NCBI GenBank assembly: GCA_947489425.1
Contig: CANLDL010000001.1
Coordinates: 1 to 64,000, forward strand
From: an uncultured Pseudomonadales bacterium
GTDB lineage: Bacteria; Pseudomonadota; Gammaproteobacteria; Pseudomonadales; Cellvibrionaceae
Length of the DNA: 64,000 nucleotides
Reading direction: 5' to 3'
The notes below the pieces were generated by a model that was not told where the DNA came from, did no database searches, and worked only from the letters and a program-made list of their open reading frames with translations. This document shows, one piece after another, positions 14,868 to 24,434 of this stretch. A program made the position numbers and the translations under genes. Position 1 is the stretch's first letter; each line of letters begins with the position of its first letter.

Positions 14868-14963
14868 ATTGATTACGTAGTAGAGAGAAATATTGGTTAT
14901 TTTTAAATAGTTATCTCAAAAAATAGTTGATGTAATAAATTAATGAAACCAAATGAGTATTGA

Positions 14964-15446
14964 GTGAACTATCAAATAAAAAAAATTACGCCTAAGCATG
15001 ATAGTAAAGTTTGTGAGATTATTAAGACTGTAGGGGGTGAATTTGGCGCAATAGGTGAGGGTTTTGGCCCGTCTGACTCTGAGGTGCTAGCCATGAGCCA
15101 GCACTATAGTGATGATTCCTCTAGTTTATATCTAGTGGCTATTGTAGGTGGTAATGTGGTGGGCGGTAGTGGTGTTGCAGCACTCAATGGTAGTAAAGAG
15201 GTTTGCGAGTTACGAAAATTATTTCTTCTTCCCGAAGTCCGAGGAAGGGGCATCGGTAAAGAGCTAGCAGAAAGTTGTTTAAAATACGCTAGTAATAAGG
15301 GCTACAAGAAGTGCTATCTTGATACGTTGGGCAATATGGAGGCAGCTATTTCTCTCTATGAGAAATTAGGTTTTAAGCACCTTGCTAAACCTCTAGAGGA
15401 AAGTATTCACAATGGTTGTGATGTTTGGATGCTTAAAGAGTTGTAA
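14964..15446 (+). CDS. GNAT family N-acetyltransferase
   Basis: The product has 160 residues. The acetyl-CoA-binding motif is LFLLPEVRGRGIGKELAESC near residue 90, followed by YLDTLGNMEAAISLYEKLGF, the usual motif B. The acceptor is unknown. It begins with GTG at 14964; no ATG is available nearby. No attC follows, so I treat it as chromosomal rather than as a cassette, although the gene has the same direction as the array. Confidence 0.88.
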   Translation: MNYQIKKITPKHDSKVCEIIKTVGGEFGAIGEGFGPSDSEVLAMSQHYSDDSSSLYLVAIVGGNVVGGSGVAALNGSKEVCELRKLFLLPEVRGRGIGKELAESCLKYASNKGYKKCYLDTLGNMEAAISLYEKLGFKHLAKPLEESIHNGCDVWMLKEL

Positions 15447-15502
15447 GTTAAAAATCTTTTTATGTATTTTTAATTTATCGTATTATTAAGGGTATGAACA
15501 GA

Positions 15503-15538
15503 ACTTATATTAAGCCTTACAATAGGCTTAATATAAGT
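15503..15538. terminator. 14-bp perfect inverted repeat between convergent genes
   Basis: Arms ACTTATATTAAGCC and GGCTTAATATAAGT with an 8-base loop lie between two converging genes. There is no clear T-run on either side, so it may be a transcription-ending or RNA-stabilising hairpin. Confidence 0.5.
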
Positions 15539-15560
15539 ATAAAAACTAACGAGCTATAGC

Positions 15561-17315
15561 TTACGACTGAGTCATGTAATCAGAGAGTTTATCGACATGG
15601 TTTTTGGTCTCGTCGATAAGTGAGCTAATCTCTAGTGCAGATTCCGTTGTTGACTGTGCTAAGTTTCTTACCTCATCGGCTACAACGGCAAAACCTCTAC
15701 CTGCTTCTCCGGCTCGGGCAGATTCAATAGCTGCATTCAGTGCTAGTAAGTTGGTCTGATCAGAAATCCCATTAATTGTTTGAATAATACTACCAATACG
15801 CTCCAGTACTTGCGACATAGCATCGTGTGTTTGTTCTATTACTGCATTACGTTCAGAAATATCAGAGCCATACATAAGTATCTTATTAAGGTGGCCTTCC
15901 ACGTCGAGTACAGGCGTAATAGCAACCGATAACTTAATGCTCTGATCGGAATTTCTTTTAGAAATAGCAATGTCAGTGTTAACAAATTGCCCTTTATTTA
16001 GGGTATTCCATTGCTCATTATTGAGTATTGATTTTAAATCAGGGATGGAGCTTTTCAAGCCATCAAAATTTTCAGCATTAAAGACCTCTAAGCTGAGTGG
16101 GTTAGCTAAGGTTATCTCTCCTTGAGGTGACCACTCAATAACGATATTACTTTGGCTAATAGCTTTGAGTCGAACATCATTTTCTAGAGCTTCTTTTTTA
16201 GTGTCATCAATATTTGCTTGGATAGAAATAAATTTATCTAACTCGCCTTTATCGTTGAACACAGGGTTAATGGCTAGGCTAATCCAGTAAGGGTTACCGT
16301 CTTTATCGTAGTTTAATATTTCATCATAAAAGGGTTTGCGCTCTTTTAGGTTTTTAGTAATGCGCTCACGTGTTTCTGGATCAGTATGGTCACCTTGTAA
16401 AACGGCGCCAGGCTTTTTGCCGATGACATCTTCTAGTACATAACCTGTTAATTTATTAAAGCCTGGGTTTACATACTCGATAAATCCATTTGCATCGGTG
16501 ATAACGACTGAGTTATCTGTTTTATTTGCAACTAGAGAGAGTAGAGAGAATTCTTCGCGCTGTAATTTTTCAGCAGTAATATCTTTTACAAAAGCAGTAT
16601 AGAGAATTTTTCCTTCTAATTTTACTTTAGATAGAGAAAGGTTTGCCCAAATTTTTCTACCATCGAGTGTTTCTACTTCTACATCACGGGATGTGCCAAC
16701 GATTTTATCAACACCTGTTGTACGATTACTATTGACCAAATTATCATGGTTTGACTGTATAGCTTGTGGTACGAGCATTTTCACGTTTTTACCGACAACG
16801 TCTTCTCGCTTACAGCCCCATAATTTTTCGGCGGCTTTGTTAAAGAATAAAATATTGTTGTTCTCATCAATAGTTATTACACCGTCAATACACTGCTCTA
16901 GTGTTTGGTCAATAATGTCGGCATTTTCTTTCTCTTTAGAAATGTCTTTAACAAATGCGGTGTAAGTAATCTTATCGCCAATTTTTACTTTAGATAAAGA
17001 CAGATTGCACCATGTATGTGATCCCTCTTTTGTTTCAATGAGTACATCACGCGATGTGCCAACGATTTTGTCTTCACCTGTCGTGCGATTCGCATTCACT
17101 AATTCATCATGGTTAGATTGTATGGCTTGAGGTACGAGCATTTTTACATTCTTACCAATGACCTCATCGATGTTATAGCCCCAGAGCTTCTCCGCTGCTT
17201 TATTGTAGTAAGTCACAATATTTTTTTCGTTGATTGTGACTACAGCGTCAATGGCTTGGTCTAATGCTTGTAGTTGTGAGTTTTTATTTTTGTTGGATAA
17301 AAACGATAAAATCAT
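15561..17315 (-). CDS. Soluble multi-PAS protein with short chemoreceptor signalling tip
   Basis: The product has 584 residues without a membrane segment or HAMP domain. Four PAS domains lie near residues 10-130, 135-255, 258-380 and 385-495. The first two are near copies (both have [17 protein letters not shown] and KIVGTSRDV). The last 80 residues hold the chemoreceptor hairpin ([20 protein letters not shown], then [10 protein letters not shown]) but lack most of the usual signalling coiled coil. It probably senses redox state or a small ligand in the cytoplasm and contacts CheA/CheW, like Aer2- or BdlA-type proteins. Confidence 0.85.
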   Translation of the reverse strand: MILSFLSNKNKNSQLQALDQAIDAVVTINEKNIVTYYNKAAEKLWGYNIDEVIGKNVKMLVPQAIQSNHDELVNANRTTGEDKIVGTSRDVLIETKEGSHTWCNLSLSKVKIGDKITYTAFVKDISKEKENADIIDQTLEQCIDGVITIDENNNILFFNKAAEKLWGCKREDVVGKNVKMLVPQAIQSNHDNLVNSNRTTGVDKIVGTSRDVEVETLDGRKIWANLSLSKVKLEGKILYTAFVKDITAEKLQREEFSLLSLVANKTDNSVVITDANGFIEYVNPGFNKLTGYVLEDVIGKKPGAVLQGDHTDPETRERITKNLKERKPFYDEILNYDKDGNPYWISLAINPVFNDKGELDKFISIQANIDDTKKEALENDVRLKAISQSNIVIEWSPQGEITLANPLSLEVFNAENFDGLKSSIPDLKSILNNEQWNTLNKGQFVNTDIAISKRNSDQSIKLSVAITPVLDVEGHLNKILMYGSDISERNAVIEQTHDAMSQVLERIGSIIQTINGISDQTNLLALNAAIESARAGEAGRGFAVVADEVRNLAQSTTESALEISSLIDETKNHVDKLSDYMTQS

Positions 17316-17629
17316 AATCTAGCCCATTATTAACAGGTGTTTATAAAGTAATTAGGGCTCGTTATATTTAGACAACTCTAGCCTTAATCTTGGTTATTGA
17401 TTTAAGTCTAGACGGTATTTTAGGAAATGGTAAAAAATTTAATGTATTTCAAGTCATTGAATAAGAAGCTATTTTTCATATAACCATAAATGATATAAAG
17501 GCACTAAAATACATCGTAATGCACAATTTTTGAGACTACTATAAGGGAAAAATACTATAAAAAAAGGGATAATGGCTTAATCAATTCTATTGATTTTAAC
17601 TAATTAAGCCAAATTATGAGAGCAAAGTT
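17316..17629. other. Intergenic region (314 bp)
   Basis: No gene is seen. The right part holds the hairpin listed at 17573-17611. The left part should contain the promoter of the multi-PAS gene, but no confident -35/-10 pair was identified. Confidence 0.5.
17573..17611 (-). terminator. Probable terminator of the cysI-DUF934 pair
   Basis: TGGCTTAAT and ATTAAGCCA form a 9-bp stem around a 21-base loop with its own small ATCAAT/ATTGAT hairpin. On the minus strand a CCCTTTTTTT run follows, right after the end of the DUF934 gene. Confidence 0.6.
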
Positions 17630-18139
17630 TTAAGATCGACGTCTAAATAATGGGGTAGGTGTATCGGCGGATGTTTGATAGGCATCGCTAAAATCAGCTA
17701 GCGATGTTGCCATCGTTTTTAAGTCAAATTCGCCTTGAATGTTCTCAGGGTTAAAGCTGAATGAATTAAAACCACAACGCTTTAATGAGCACAATTGGTC
17801 GCGAATAATATGCCCCACTGCACGAATCTCGCCGGTATAGCCATATCTTTCACGCAATAAACGTGCAAGCGAAAAGCCTCTGCCATCCATAAAGGTAGGG
17901 AAGTCAATCGCAATAACAGGGACATTGCTCAAATCGTCATTGATTGCGGTTAAATCAATGTCATTTTTGAGAGCAATGCCTATATCTTCGCGTTGTAGTG
18001 AAGGTTCAGCTTGCCACAAAGCTAATGGAATAATCGACTGGCTTGTAATAGCCGTGGTATCAACTTGATCGTCAGCAAGCAAGGTCCAGTTATCGTTAAC
18101 AACCGCGCCATCTTTGATAATCTGTGCATTAGCTGGCAT
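17630..18139 (-). CDS. DUF934 protein, sulfite reductase partner
   Basis: The product has 169 residues with the DUF934 core, VPVIAIDFPTFMDGRGFSLA followed by RLLRERYGYTGEIRAVGHI and DQLCSLKRCGFN. Members are nearly always found next to cysI-type reductases in Proteobacteria and are thought to assist assimilatory sulfite reduction; the exact activity is unknown. The gene overlaps the end of the reductase gene by 11 bases, so the two are translated as a unit. Confidence 0.9.
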   Translation of the reverse strand: MPANAQIIKDGAVVNDNWTLLADDQVDTTAITSQSIIPLALWQAEPSLQREDIGIALKNDIDLTAINDDLSNVPVIAIDFPTFMDGRGFSLARLLRERYGYTGEIRAVGHIIRDQLCSLKRCGFNSFSFNPENIQGEFDLKTMATSLADFSDAYQTSADTPTPLFRRRS

Positions 18140-19787
18140 AAACGCTCTCCTTAAAAGGCTTTAAGCCAATACGGCTGTAAGTATCCACAAAAATCTCATC
18201 TTCGTGACGGTTGTTAATATACACATTGAGTAGCTTATCAATAACATCGGTCATTTGCTCGCGACCAAAGGCTGGGCCAAGTACCTTGCCTAGGGCGGCA
18301 TCTTCGTTAGCACGACCACCTAGCTGTACCTGATAATATTCCTCGCCTTTTTTATCCACTCCTAATATACCAATGTGACCTATGTGGTGATGTCCACAGG
18401 CATTCATACAGCCGGAGATATTAATATCGAGATCGCCTATATCATAGACATAATCAATATCATCAAAACGGCGCTGAATAGCCTCTGCGACAGGGATAGA
18501 TTTAGCGTTTGCTAAGGAGCAGAAGTCTCCACCAGGGCAGCAGATCATATCAGTTAAGGTGCCAATATTTGGTGTAGCAAAACCGGCTTTTTTAGCTAGC
18601 TGCCAAAGTGTAAACAAGTCAGACTTTTTAACATCCGCTAGGACAATATTTTGCTCGTGTGTGGTACGTGCTTCGCCAAAACTGTATTGGTCTGCTAGCT
18701 CTGCAATCACATCGAGCTGTGTATCGGTAATATCACCTGGTGCTACACCTGTTGGCTTAAGCGATAAAATAACGGCAGCATAACCCGCTACTTTATGCTC
18801 AAAAGTATTGCGTGTTAGCCATTTACCAAAGGCGATATTATCAGTGGTGAGTGCATTAACTTCAGCTTGTACAGCGCTGTCGTCAATTTGCTCATAACTG
18901 GGGGCGGTAAAGAATGCACGTGTACGTGCTATTTCTTCATCAGTTAAGGTCGCGGGACCATCTTTGATATGTGCCCATTCGGCCTCGGCCTTTTCTTTAA
19001 ATGCATCTATGCCCATTGCTTTAACCAATATCTTGATACGAGCTTTATATTTGTTATCGCGTCTGCCCAGTAAGTTGTAGGTACGTAATATGGCATCAAG
19101 ATAGGTAAGTAGGTGTTTTTCGGGTAAAAATTCGTTGATGAGGGAGCCAACAACTGGAGTACGACCAAGGCCACCTCCTACGAGAACACGAAAGCCAACT
19201 TCGTTGTTTTCATTTTTAACAACTTGTAGGCCAATATCGTGTAATTGAATAGCTGCACGATCAGTATCAGAGCCAGTAACGGCAATTTTAAATTTGCGAG
19301 GTAAAAAGGCAAACTCGGGGTGAAAGCTAGACCATTGTCTAATAATCTCGCAATAAGGACGAGGGTCGACAACTTCCTCAGCATTGATACCTGCATATTG
19401 GTCCGATGTGGTGTTACGAATACAATTACCACTAGATTGGGTAGCGTGCATTTCTACTTCGGCAAGCTCTGCTAAAATATCAGGTACATCGGCAAGATCT
19501 GGCCAGTTAAATTGGATGTTTTGTCGAGTACTTACATGGCAATAGCCCTTGTCGTATTTTCTCGCAACATGCGCTAAACGACGTAATTGTGTGCTATTGA
19601 CCATACCGTAAGGGACATTGATACGTAGCATGGGAGCTAAACGTTGTACGTACAACCCATTTTGCAGACGAAGAGGCAAAAACTCTTCTTCTTTTAAATC
19701 ACCGGCTAAAAATCGCTCAGTTTGTCCGCGAAATTGAGCAATACGCTCTTGCAGAATTTGATGGTCATATTGATCGTATTTATACAT
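18129..19787 (-). CDS. cysI: Siroheme nitrite/sulfite reductase (CysI type)
   Basis: The 552-residue product has the ferredoxin-like half-domain repeat and the cluster motif CCPGGDFCSLANAKS, then ISGCMNACGHHHIGHIG. These four Cys hold a 4Fe-4S cluster bridged to siroheme. It reduces sulfite to sulfide in cysteine synthesis (or nitrite in relatives) in the cytoplasm. The length and DUF934 partner match the Pseudomonas-type CysI rather than the enterobacterial CysIJ system, and no cysJ is nearby. Confidence 0.92.
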   Translation of the reverse strand: MYKYDQYDHQILQERIAQFRGQTERFLAGDLKEEEFLPLRLQNGLYVQRLAPMLRINVPYGMVNSTQLRRLAHVARKYDKGYCHVSTRQNIQFNWPDLADVPDILAELAEVEMHATQSSGNCIRNTTSDQYAGINAEEVVDPRPYCEIIRQWSSFHPEFAFLPRKFKIAVTGSDTDRAAIQLHDIGLQVVKNENNEVGFRVLVGGGLGRTPVVGSLINEFLPEKHLLTYLDAILRTYNLLGRRDNKYKARIKILVKAMGIDAFKEKAEAEWAHIKDGPATLTDEEIARTRAFFTAPSYEQIDDSAVQAEVNALTTDNIAFGKWLTRNTFEHKVAGYAAVILSLKPTGVAPGDITDTQLDVIAELADQYSFGEARTTHEQNIVLADVKKSDLFTLWQLAKKAGFATPNIGTLTDMICCPGGDFCSLANAKSIPVAEAIQRRFDDIDYVYDIGDLDINISGCMNACGHHHIGHIGILGVDKKGEEYYQVQLGGRANEDAALGKVLGPAFGREQMTDVIDKLLNVYINNRHEDEIFVDTYSRIGLKPFKESVYAS

Positions 19788-20025
19788 AAATAATATCTGT
19801 ATTTTAAAATTGTAATAATAATGCGGAGTATACTAAAAATTAGGCTTATTCCTTATGTTTACTAAGATTATTTTGCTTCAAGCATATTGCTTAATTGAAT
19901 AAGGCGCTGAAACGGCTTGAGTTATGGGTGTGGATTTGTTCAAATAGTCTAAATAATAATAAATTACGTATCACTTAAGACATAAACCACTAAACAATAA
20001 GAAAGTAATAATTGAGGTTTTTACT

Positions 20026-20136
20026 ATGAATGATCAAACCAAAGAACAAGATGATAGTTTTGCCGATGCTGTTGCAGCTGTTGTGCTAATTGGTGTTTTT
20101 GTTGCTGCCTGTATTTTTTGGGTAAGTATCCAGTAG
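20026..20136 (+). CDS. Small single-helix membrane protein (36 aa)
   Basis: An acidic N-terminal stretch (MNDQTKEQDDSFADAV) is followed by one hydrophobic helix (about residues 16-32) ending FWVSIQ. The gene stands alone between two divergent units and has the composition of a real small membrane protein. A GAGG motif lies eleven bases before the ATG. Function unknown. Confidence 0.6.
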   Translation: MNDQTKEQDDSFADAVAAVVLIGVFVAACIFWVSIQ

Positions 20137-20262
20137 TGATTGTATTGATTAGTTTCTGAATACTGTATCACCTTACCTCATATTAAATTACAAACATGAT
20201 AAAAACTAACCACTAAACTTTGGTGGTTGTTTACTTATTTTGCCTGCTAAAAGATAACGCAC

Positions 20263-20727
20263 ATGAAGCCAGACTTTAAGTTACACAATAGTTTTGCATT
20301 TTGGATATATCGGCTCAATCATGTATTACAAGATGCATTTAATGAGCAGTTAAAGGAGCATGATATTACGTGGCCACAATGGATGGTACTCAATGTTTTA
20401 GACGAAGGTATTGCTGATACGCCAGCCGTTATTGCCGACCACTTGGGTGCCGATCGCTCAGGTATAACGCGTTTGCTGGATCGCCTAGAGCTTAAAGAGT
20501 TTGTGGTAAGAGAGCACGACCGACTAGATAGGCGCTCAATAAAGTTAAAAATGACGCCCGAAGGTAAAAAAGTGATGGCGGAGATAAACGATAAAGCCCA
20601 TCAGCATCAGCAACAGTTTTTGTCTGAGTTACACCTTTCTGAAAGGCGTGGTTTCAAAAAAGAACTTCAAAAAATGTTAAAAATTAGTGGTGTAGATACC
20701 ACTATGCTTTGGCAGCGTATCGATTAG
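20263..20727 (+). CDS. MarR family transcription regulator
   Basis: The 154-residue product has a winged helix: ITWPQWMVLNVLDEG, then ADHLGADRSGITRLLDRLEL (recognition helix), then REHDRLDRRSIKLKMTPEGK (wing). MarR proteins bind DNA as dimers and respond to small aromatic or oxidative signals. The target is not visible. It is followed by a converging DUF2970 gene. Confidence 0.93.
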   Translation: MKPDFKLHNSFAFWIYRLNHVLQDAFNEQLKEHDITWPQWMVLNVLDEGIADTPAVIADHLGADRSGITRLLDRLELKEFVVREHDRLDRRSIKLKMTPEGKKVMAEINDKAHQHQQQFLSELHLSERRGFKKELQKMLKISGVDTTMLWQRID

Positions 20728-20758
20728 ATAAACGGTTTTTCTGTTATTTTACTTATAT

Positions 20759-20971
20759 TTAAAGCCCATTGCTTTTTAGCACTGCTTGTACAATTAAAAA
20801 AACAATTGCGATAAATAGCATTGTAAAAATAATTCCCGCCGCAATATAAGCATAAATACTGCCATGCTTAAAATCCGTTTCAAGGTTCTTTTGTGTCTGA
20901 ACACCAAAGGCAGCTGCCATTGTGCTTAATACAATTTGCCAAAAACCGGGCTTTTTTGAAGGTGAAGACAT
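20759..20971 (-). CDS. DUF2970 small membrane protein
   Basis: The product has 70 residues. It begins with the family pattern FWQIVLSTMAAAFGVQTQKN and ends in one strong membrane helix (YIAAGIIFTMLFIAIVFLIV). DUF2970 proteins are widespread in gammaproteobacteria and have no known role. AAGGAAAAGAG precedes the start. Confidence 0.88.
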   Translation of the reverse strand: MSSPSKKPGFWQIVLSTMAAAFGVQTQKNLETDFKHGSIYAYIAAGIIFTMLFIAIVFLIVQAVLKSNGL

Positions 20972-21153
20972 GCTCTTTTCCTTTTAAATAAACAAATGAG
21001 CCAATGAATAGTGGCAATATATATTACCCTATTTTTTATGGGGTAGAGCAAATAGATGAATCATGGCACTATTTGTTTTTATTTTTGCTAGTTATTACTG
21101 CTGAATAAGTAGAATATTCTATATTAATCGATTATTTAAGAGATCAAGTTGCA

Positions 21154-21741
21154 ATGAGTGTCACGATTACAGAATCTGCCCAAGGTTATTTAAAAGAGTT
21201 GCTTGAAAAGCAAGATGCGCCTGATGGTATTGGTATTAGGATGTTTGTCTCCAACCCAGGTACACCGCAGGCTGAGACCTGTATTGCTTACTGCCGAACA
21301 GGTGAAGAGCAAGAAGGCGATGAGATCGTCGAGTACGGTGAGTTTAAAGCCTATTTTGAGGGGCGTAGTTTGGCCTTTTTAGAAGACGCTAAAGTTGATT
21401 ATGCCGCCGATAAAATGGGTGGCCAATTAACTATACGCGCACCTAATTCGAAAATGCCTCAGGTAAACGACGATAGCCCGCTTGAAGATAAAGTAAATTA
21501 TGTGCTCTACAACGACATTAACCCAGGCCTTGCTGCTCATGGCGGTATGGTTGAGCTAATGCAAATTGCAGACGACGGCTTTTTAGTATTGAGGTTTGGT
21601 GGGGGTTGCCAAGGTTGTAGTGCAGTCGATATGACATTGAAGCAGGGCGTTGAAAAAACCTTAATGGAGAAAATCCCCGAGGTTAAGGGTGTGCGCGATG
21701 TGACGGATCATAGTGATACCAGTAATGCTTATTACAACTAG
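21154..21741 (+). CDS. nfuA: Fe/S biogenesis protein NfuA
   Basis: At 195 residues it has the usual NfuA size and design. The N-terminal degenerate A-type domain ([20 protein letters not shown]) is followed by a NifU-like domain with [20 protein letters not shown]. The CxxC cysteines from two subunits bind a 4Fe-4S cluster that is passed to client proteins under stress. The gene is single and ends at a strong two-way terminator. Confidence 0.95.
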   Translation: MSVTITESAQGYLKELLEKQDAPDGIGIRMFVSNPGTPQAETCIAYCRTGEEQEGDEIVEYGEFKAYFEGRSLAFLEDAKVDYAADKMGGQLTIRAPNSKMPQVNDDSPLEDKVNYVLYNDINPGLAAHGGMVELMQIADDGFLVLRFGGGCQGCSAVDMTLKQGVEKTLMEKIPEVKGVRDVTDHSDTSNAYYN

Positions 21742-21773
21742 CTGTTACTAGCAGGTTAATATTTCTAAAATAT

Positions 21774-21808
21774 AAAAAGCGCTTAGGTTACCCATAAGCG
21801 CTTTTTTT
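21774..21808. terminator. Bidirectional rho-independent terminator (nfuA/bioA)
   Basis: AAAAAGCGCTTA and TAAGCGCTTTTTTT form a stem with a 9-base loop and T-runs on both strands, between converging nfuA and bioA. Confidence 0.92.
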
Positions 21809-21845
21809 GTATCTGTTTTTTTATAAAGCGCGGGTGTTAGTGATA

Positions 21846-23120
21846 TTAGCCTACAAGCCCTTTAAGCACAGCCTTCATACCATGTGTTAACTGGCTGAGT
21901 TCATCGTGAGAGATAATAAATGGTGGCATAATATATACTAGCTTACCAAAGGGACGAATCCATACGCCTTGTTCTACAAATTTGGGTTGAATATCGGCCA
22001 AATTCACGGGCTTTTTAAGCTCTACCACACCTATAGCACCTAATACTCTAACATCTTCGACATGCTCCCATAATGCACACTCGGCTAGCTCGTCTTTTAG
22101 TTGTGTCTCTATCGTGTCTATCCACTGCTGCCAAGGTGAACTCAGTAATAAATCAATACTGGCATTAGCCACCGCGCAGGCGAGGGGGTTAGCCATAAAG
22201 GTGGGGCCATGCATTAAAGCTTTTGCTTCGCCAGCGCATATGTTTTGGGCTACCTCTTGGGTGCATAGAGTTGCCGCTAGTGTCATGTATCCACCTGTAA
22301 GCGCTTTGCCTAGGCACATGATATCTGGGCTAATATTGGCATGGTTTGAGCCAAATAGCTTGCCGGTACGGCCAAAATTTGTGGCAATTTCATCAACAAT
22401 TAAGAGCACGTCAAATTCATCGCATAACTGTCGCAGTGCCTTTAGATAACTAGGTGAATAAAAGCGCATGCCACCTGCTGCTTGCACAATGGGCTCGATA
22501 ATAATAGCTGCTAGGGTGTTGTGATGTTCGCTTAAGTGCTGTCTGACATTGTCGCAGTAACTCTCATTCCAAGTTTCATCGAAGCCACATTGTGGGGCGT
22601 CGGCAAAGTGTTGTGGCATGAGTAAGTCGCTAAATAAGTGGTGCATACCCGTTACAGGGTCACAAACAGACATCGCGCCAAAAGTATCGCCGTGATAACC
22701 CTTCGAGTGGCTAAGAATACGTCGCTTTTGGGGTAACCCTTTAGCCTGCCAGTATTGTATGGCCATTTTAAGGGCAATTTCGACAGATACTGAGCCAGAA
22801 TCTGCATAAAATACGTGCTGTAGCGGGGCCGGTGTTAATCCAATGAGTTTTTCAGTGAGATTAATAGCTGGCTCATGGGTAAGCCCACCAAACATAACGT
22901 GGGATACCTTTTGTGTTTGATCAATAATCGCTTGATTGAGCACGGGATGATTATAGCCATGTAACATACACCACCACGAAGACATACCATCTATCAATTG
23001 CTGACCATTATCGAGGGCCAAATGCACGCCCTTAGCCGATGAAACACCAAATACAGGAGCGGGTTGTGTTGCTGAGCTGTAAGGGTGCCATATATGTTGC
23101 TTATCGATATCTAGTTTCAT
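21846..23120 (-). CDS. bioA: Adenosylmethionine-8-amino-7-oxononanoate aminotransferase
   Basis: The 424-residue protein is a class III aminotransferase that makes 7,8-diaminopelargonate for biotin. Family motifs are IWHPYSSATQ and DGMSSWWCMLHGYNHP near the start, DEIATNFGRTG (cofactor Asp) and CLGKALTGGYMTLAATL with the PLP lysine. The HPYSS and SSWW motifs separate BioA from other omega-transaminases. Other bio genes are not adjacent. Confidence 0.95.
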   Translation of the reverse strand: MKLDIDKQHIWHPYSSATQPAPVFGVSSAKGVHLALDNGQQLIDGMSSWWCMLHGYNHPVLNQAIIDQTQKVSHVMFGGLTHEPAINLTEKLIGLTPAPLQHVFYADSGSVSVEIALKMAIQYWQAKGLPQKRRILSHSKGYHGDTFGAMSVCDPVTGMHHLFSDLLMPQHFADAPQCGFDETWNESYCDNVRQHLSEHHNTLAAIIIEPIVQAAGGMRFYSPSYLKALRQLCDEFDVLLIVDEIATNFGRTGKLFGSNHANISPDIMCLGKALTGGYMTLAATLCTQEVAQNICAGEAKALMHGPTFMANPLACAVANASIDLLLSSPWQQWIDTIETQLKDELAECALWEHVEDVRVLGAIGVVELKKPVNLADIQPKFVEQGVWIRPFGKLVYIMPPFIISHDELSQLTHGMKAVLKGLVG

Positions 23121-23420
23121 AGTACTTGTAAACAGTGCCTTGTTCAGATTGACCTAGTAGGTCTGACTACATGGGTAAATGTTAATAGAAGTGATTTTGT
23201 TGCGAGTGTAGTGTTTGAGCCTTGTGTTTGCAAAATAAAAAGGTCTAGCAGATCTAAATAGTGCGTCGATATTTGTTCGCTAAGGTTGCAGAATATATGC
23301 TACTGATTATTTTTTGATTAAGAATACTTCTTTGTGCTAACGCAGTGCTATATCTGGGTCGGTAATATCGCTATAATCACCTGCTTTTGCAGTGAGCGCC
23401 TAGGCGACAAATTTACCTCT
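23121..23420. promoter_or_regulatory. Divergent promoter region bioA / scpA
   Basis: The 300 bp between diverging bioA and scpA should hold both promoters. A single TTGTAAAC sequence lies just before bioA and looks like half a biotin-repressor site, but no second half is found. No other motif stands out. Confidence 0.4.
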
Positions 23421-24353
23421 ATGACCTCAACAACCGATTCGACCATAGATAGCGCAACAGAAACACTGGAGAGCGTAGATACCACCAGTGCTACAGGTAC
23501 TGTAGATGCTAATACTACTAGCGATAGTCAAGTTGCCAGTGTGAATCCAGAGCAAAATGCAGGTCTACAACAAGGGGAAATGCCCTTTGCGTTTGTGCAT
23601 GGGCAGGCTTATACCAACTTACCCAAAGATCTTTATATACCACCCGATGCCTTAGAGATCATTTTAGAGGCCTTCGAGGGGCCACTCGACCTATTGCTCT
23701 ACCTGATTCGCCGGCAAAATATCGATATTCTCGAAATCAACGTCTCTGCTATTACACACCAGTACGTTGCTTACGTTGAGTTAATGGATGCAATGCAGTT
23801 TGAATTGGCCGCTGAGTACTTGGTAATGGCAGCGATGCTGGCCGAAATTAAATCGCGTATGTTGCTACCTCGCAATCAAGAAGAAGACGAAGAAGATGAT
23901 GATCCACGTGCAACATTAATTCGGCGCTTGCAAGAGTATGAGCGTTTTAAACAAGCTGCTTCGGATGTTGATGAGCTACCGCGCCTTAATCGAGATATAT
24001 TTATTGCATCGGCCGAGGAACCTGACCGTAATTTAACGCGGCCAGACCCTGATGTTGATCTTAAAGAATTATTACTGGCTTTATCTGAGGTGTTAACACG
24101 TGCAGATATGTTTGAGAGCCATCACATTGAGCGCGAAGTGATGTCTACTCGGCAGCGCATGACAGAAGTTTTAGAAAAATTAAGTGTTAAACAAACCTTT
24201 GTTCCCTTTGTGAGTTTATTTACGGTCGAGGAAGGGCGCATGGGAGTTATTGTTACCTTTATGGCGGTGATGGAATTAATTAAAGAGTCATTGATTGATA
24301 TCGTACAAAATGAATCTTTTGGTGCGATTCATGTTAAGGCGAAAAGCGAATAG
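23421..24353 (+). CDS. scpA: Segregation and condensation protein A
   Basis: The kleisin partner of SMC in chromosome condensation. The family core begins at residue 70 (LEAFEGPLDLLLYLIRRQNI) and continues with EYLVMAAMLAEIKSRMLLP. A winged-helix end follows near residues 245-305. A Ser/Thr-rich, disordered stretch of about 55 residues precedes the core, as in many gammaproteobacteria. The ATG at 23421 is preferred over an upstream start at 23334 whose extra residues are Cys-rich and unlike the family. It heads an scpA-scpB-rluB unit. Confidence 0.92.
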   Translation: MTSTTDSTIDSATETLESVDTTSATGTVDANTTSDSQVASVNPEQNAGLQQGEMPFAFVHGQAYTNLPKDLYIPPDALEIILEAFEGPLDLLLYLIRRQNIDILEINVSAITHQYVAYVELMDAMQFELAAEYLVMAAMLAEIKSRMLLPRNQEEDEEDDDPRATLIRRLQEYERFKQAASDVDELPRLNRDIFIASAEEPDRNLTRPDPDVDLKELLLALSEVLTRADMFESHHIEREVMSTRQRMTEVLEKLSVKQTFVPFVSLFTVEEGRMGVIVTFMAVMELIKESLIDIVQNESFGAIHVKAKSE

Positions 24354-24434
24354 CGCTAAACTATATTGAATTAATTATTATTAAATTTTTTGTTATTTTT
24401 TATTATATTAACAAAAATAGTTGACGGAATTTTT

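Larger units (their letters stand above)
1..14870 (+). mobile_element. Chromosomal integron cassette array (partial, distal part)
   Basis: About 28 short genes, all in one direction, are each followed by an attC-like site. The sites have a left box close to RYYYAAC, a right box close to GTTRRRY, and an imperfect palindrome between. No integrase or attI is inside the window. Because cassette genes point away from intI in integrons, the platform should lie to the left of base 1. The array ends at a decayed attC near 14,867, after which ordinary chromosomal genes on both strands begin. The size and the shared attC families fit a sedentary chromosomal integron rather than a mobile one. Confidence 0.93.

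Noticed and set aside
1..14870. Toxin-antitoxin modules in the array
   Set aside because: These are common in such arrays, so I looked for adjacent small gene pairs within one cassette; none with a known toxin or antitoxin motif was found.
1..14963. Integrase gene or attI inside the window
   Set aside because: No tyrosine recombinase motifs in any frame; the orientation places it to the left of base 1.
23121..23135. Biotin repressor (BirA) operator before bioA
   Set aside because: Only one half (TTGTAAAC) is present; the second half at the needed spacing is absent.
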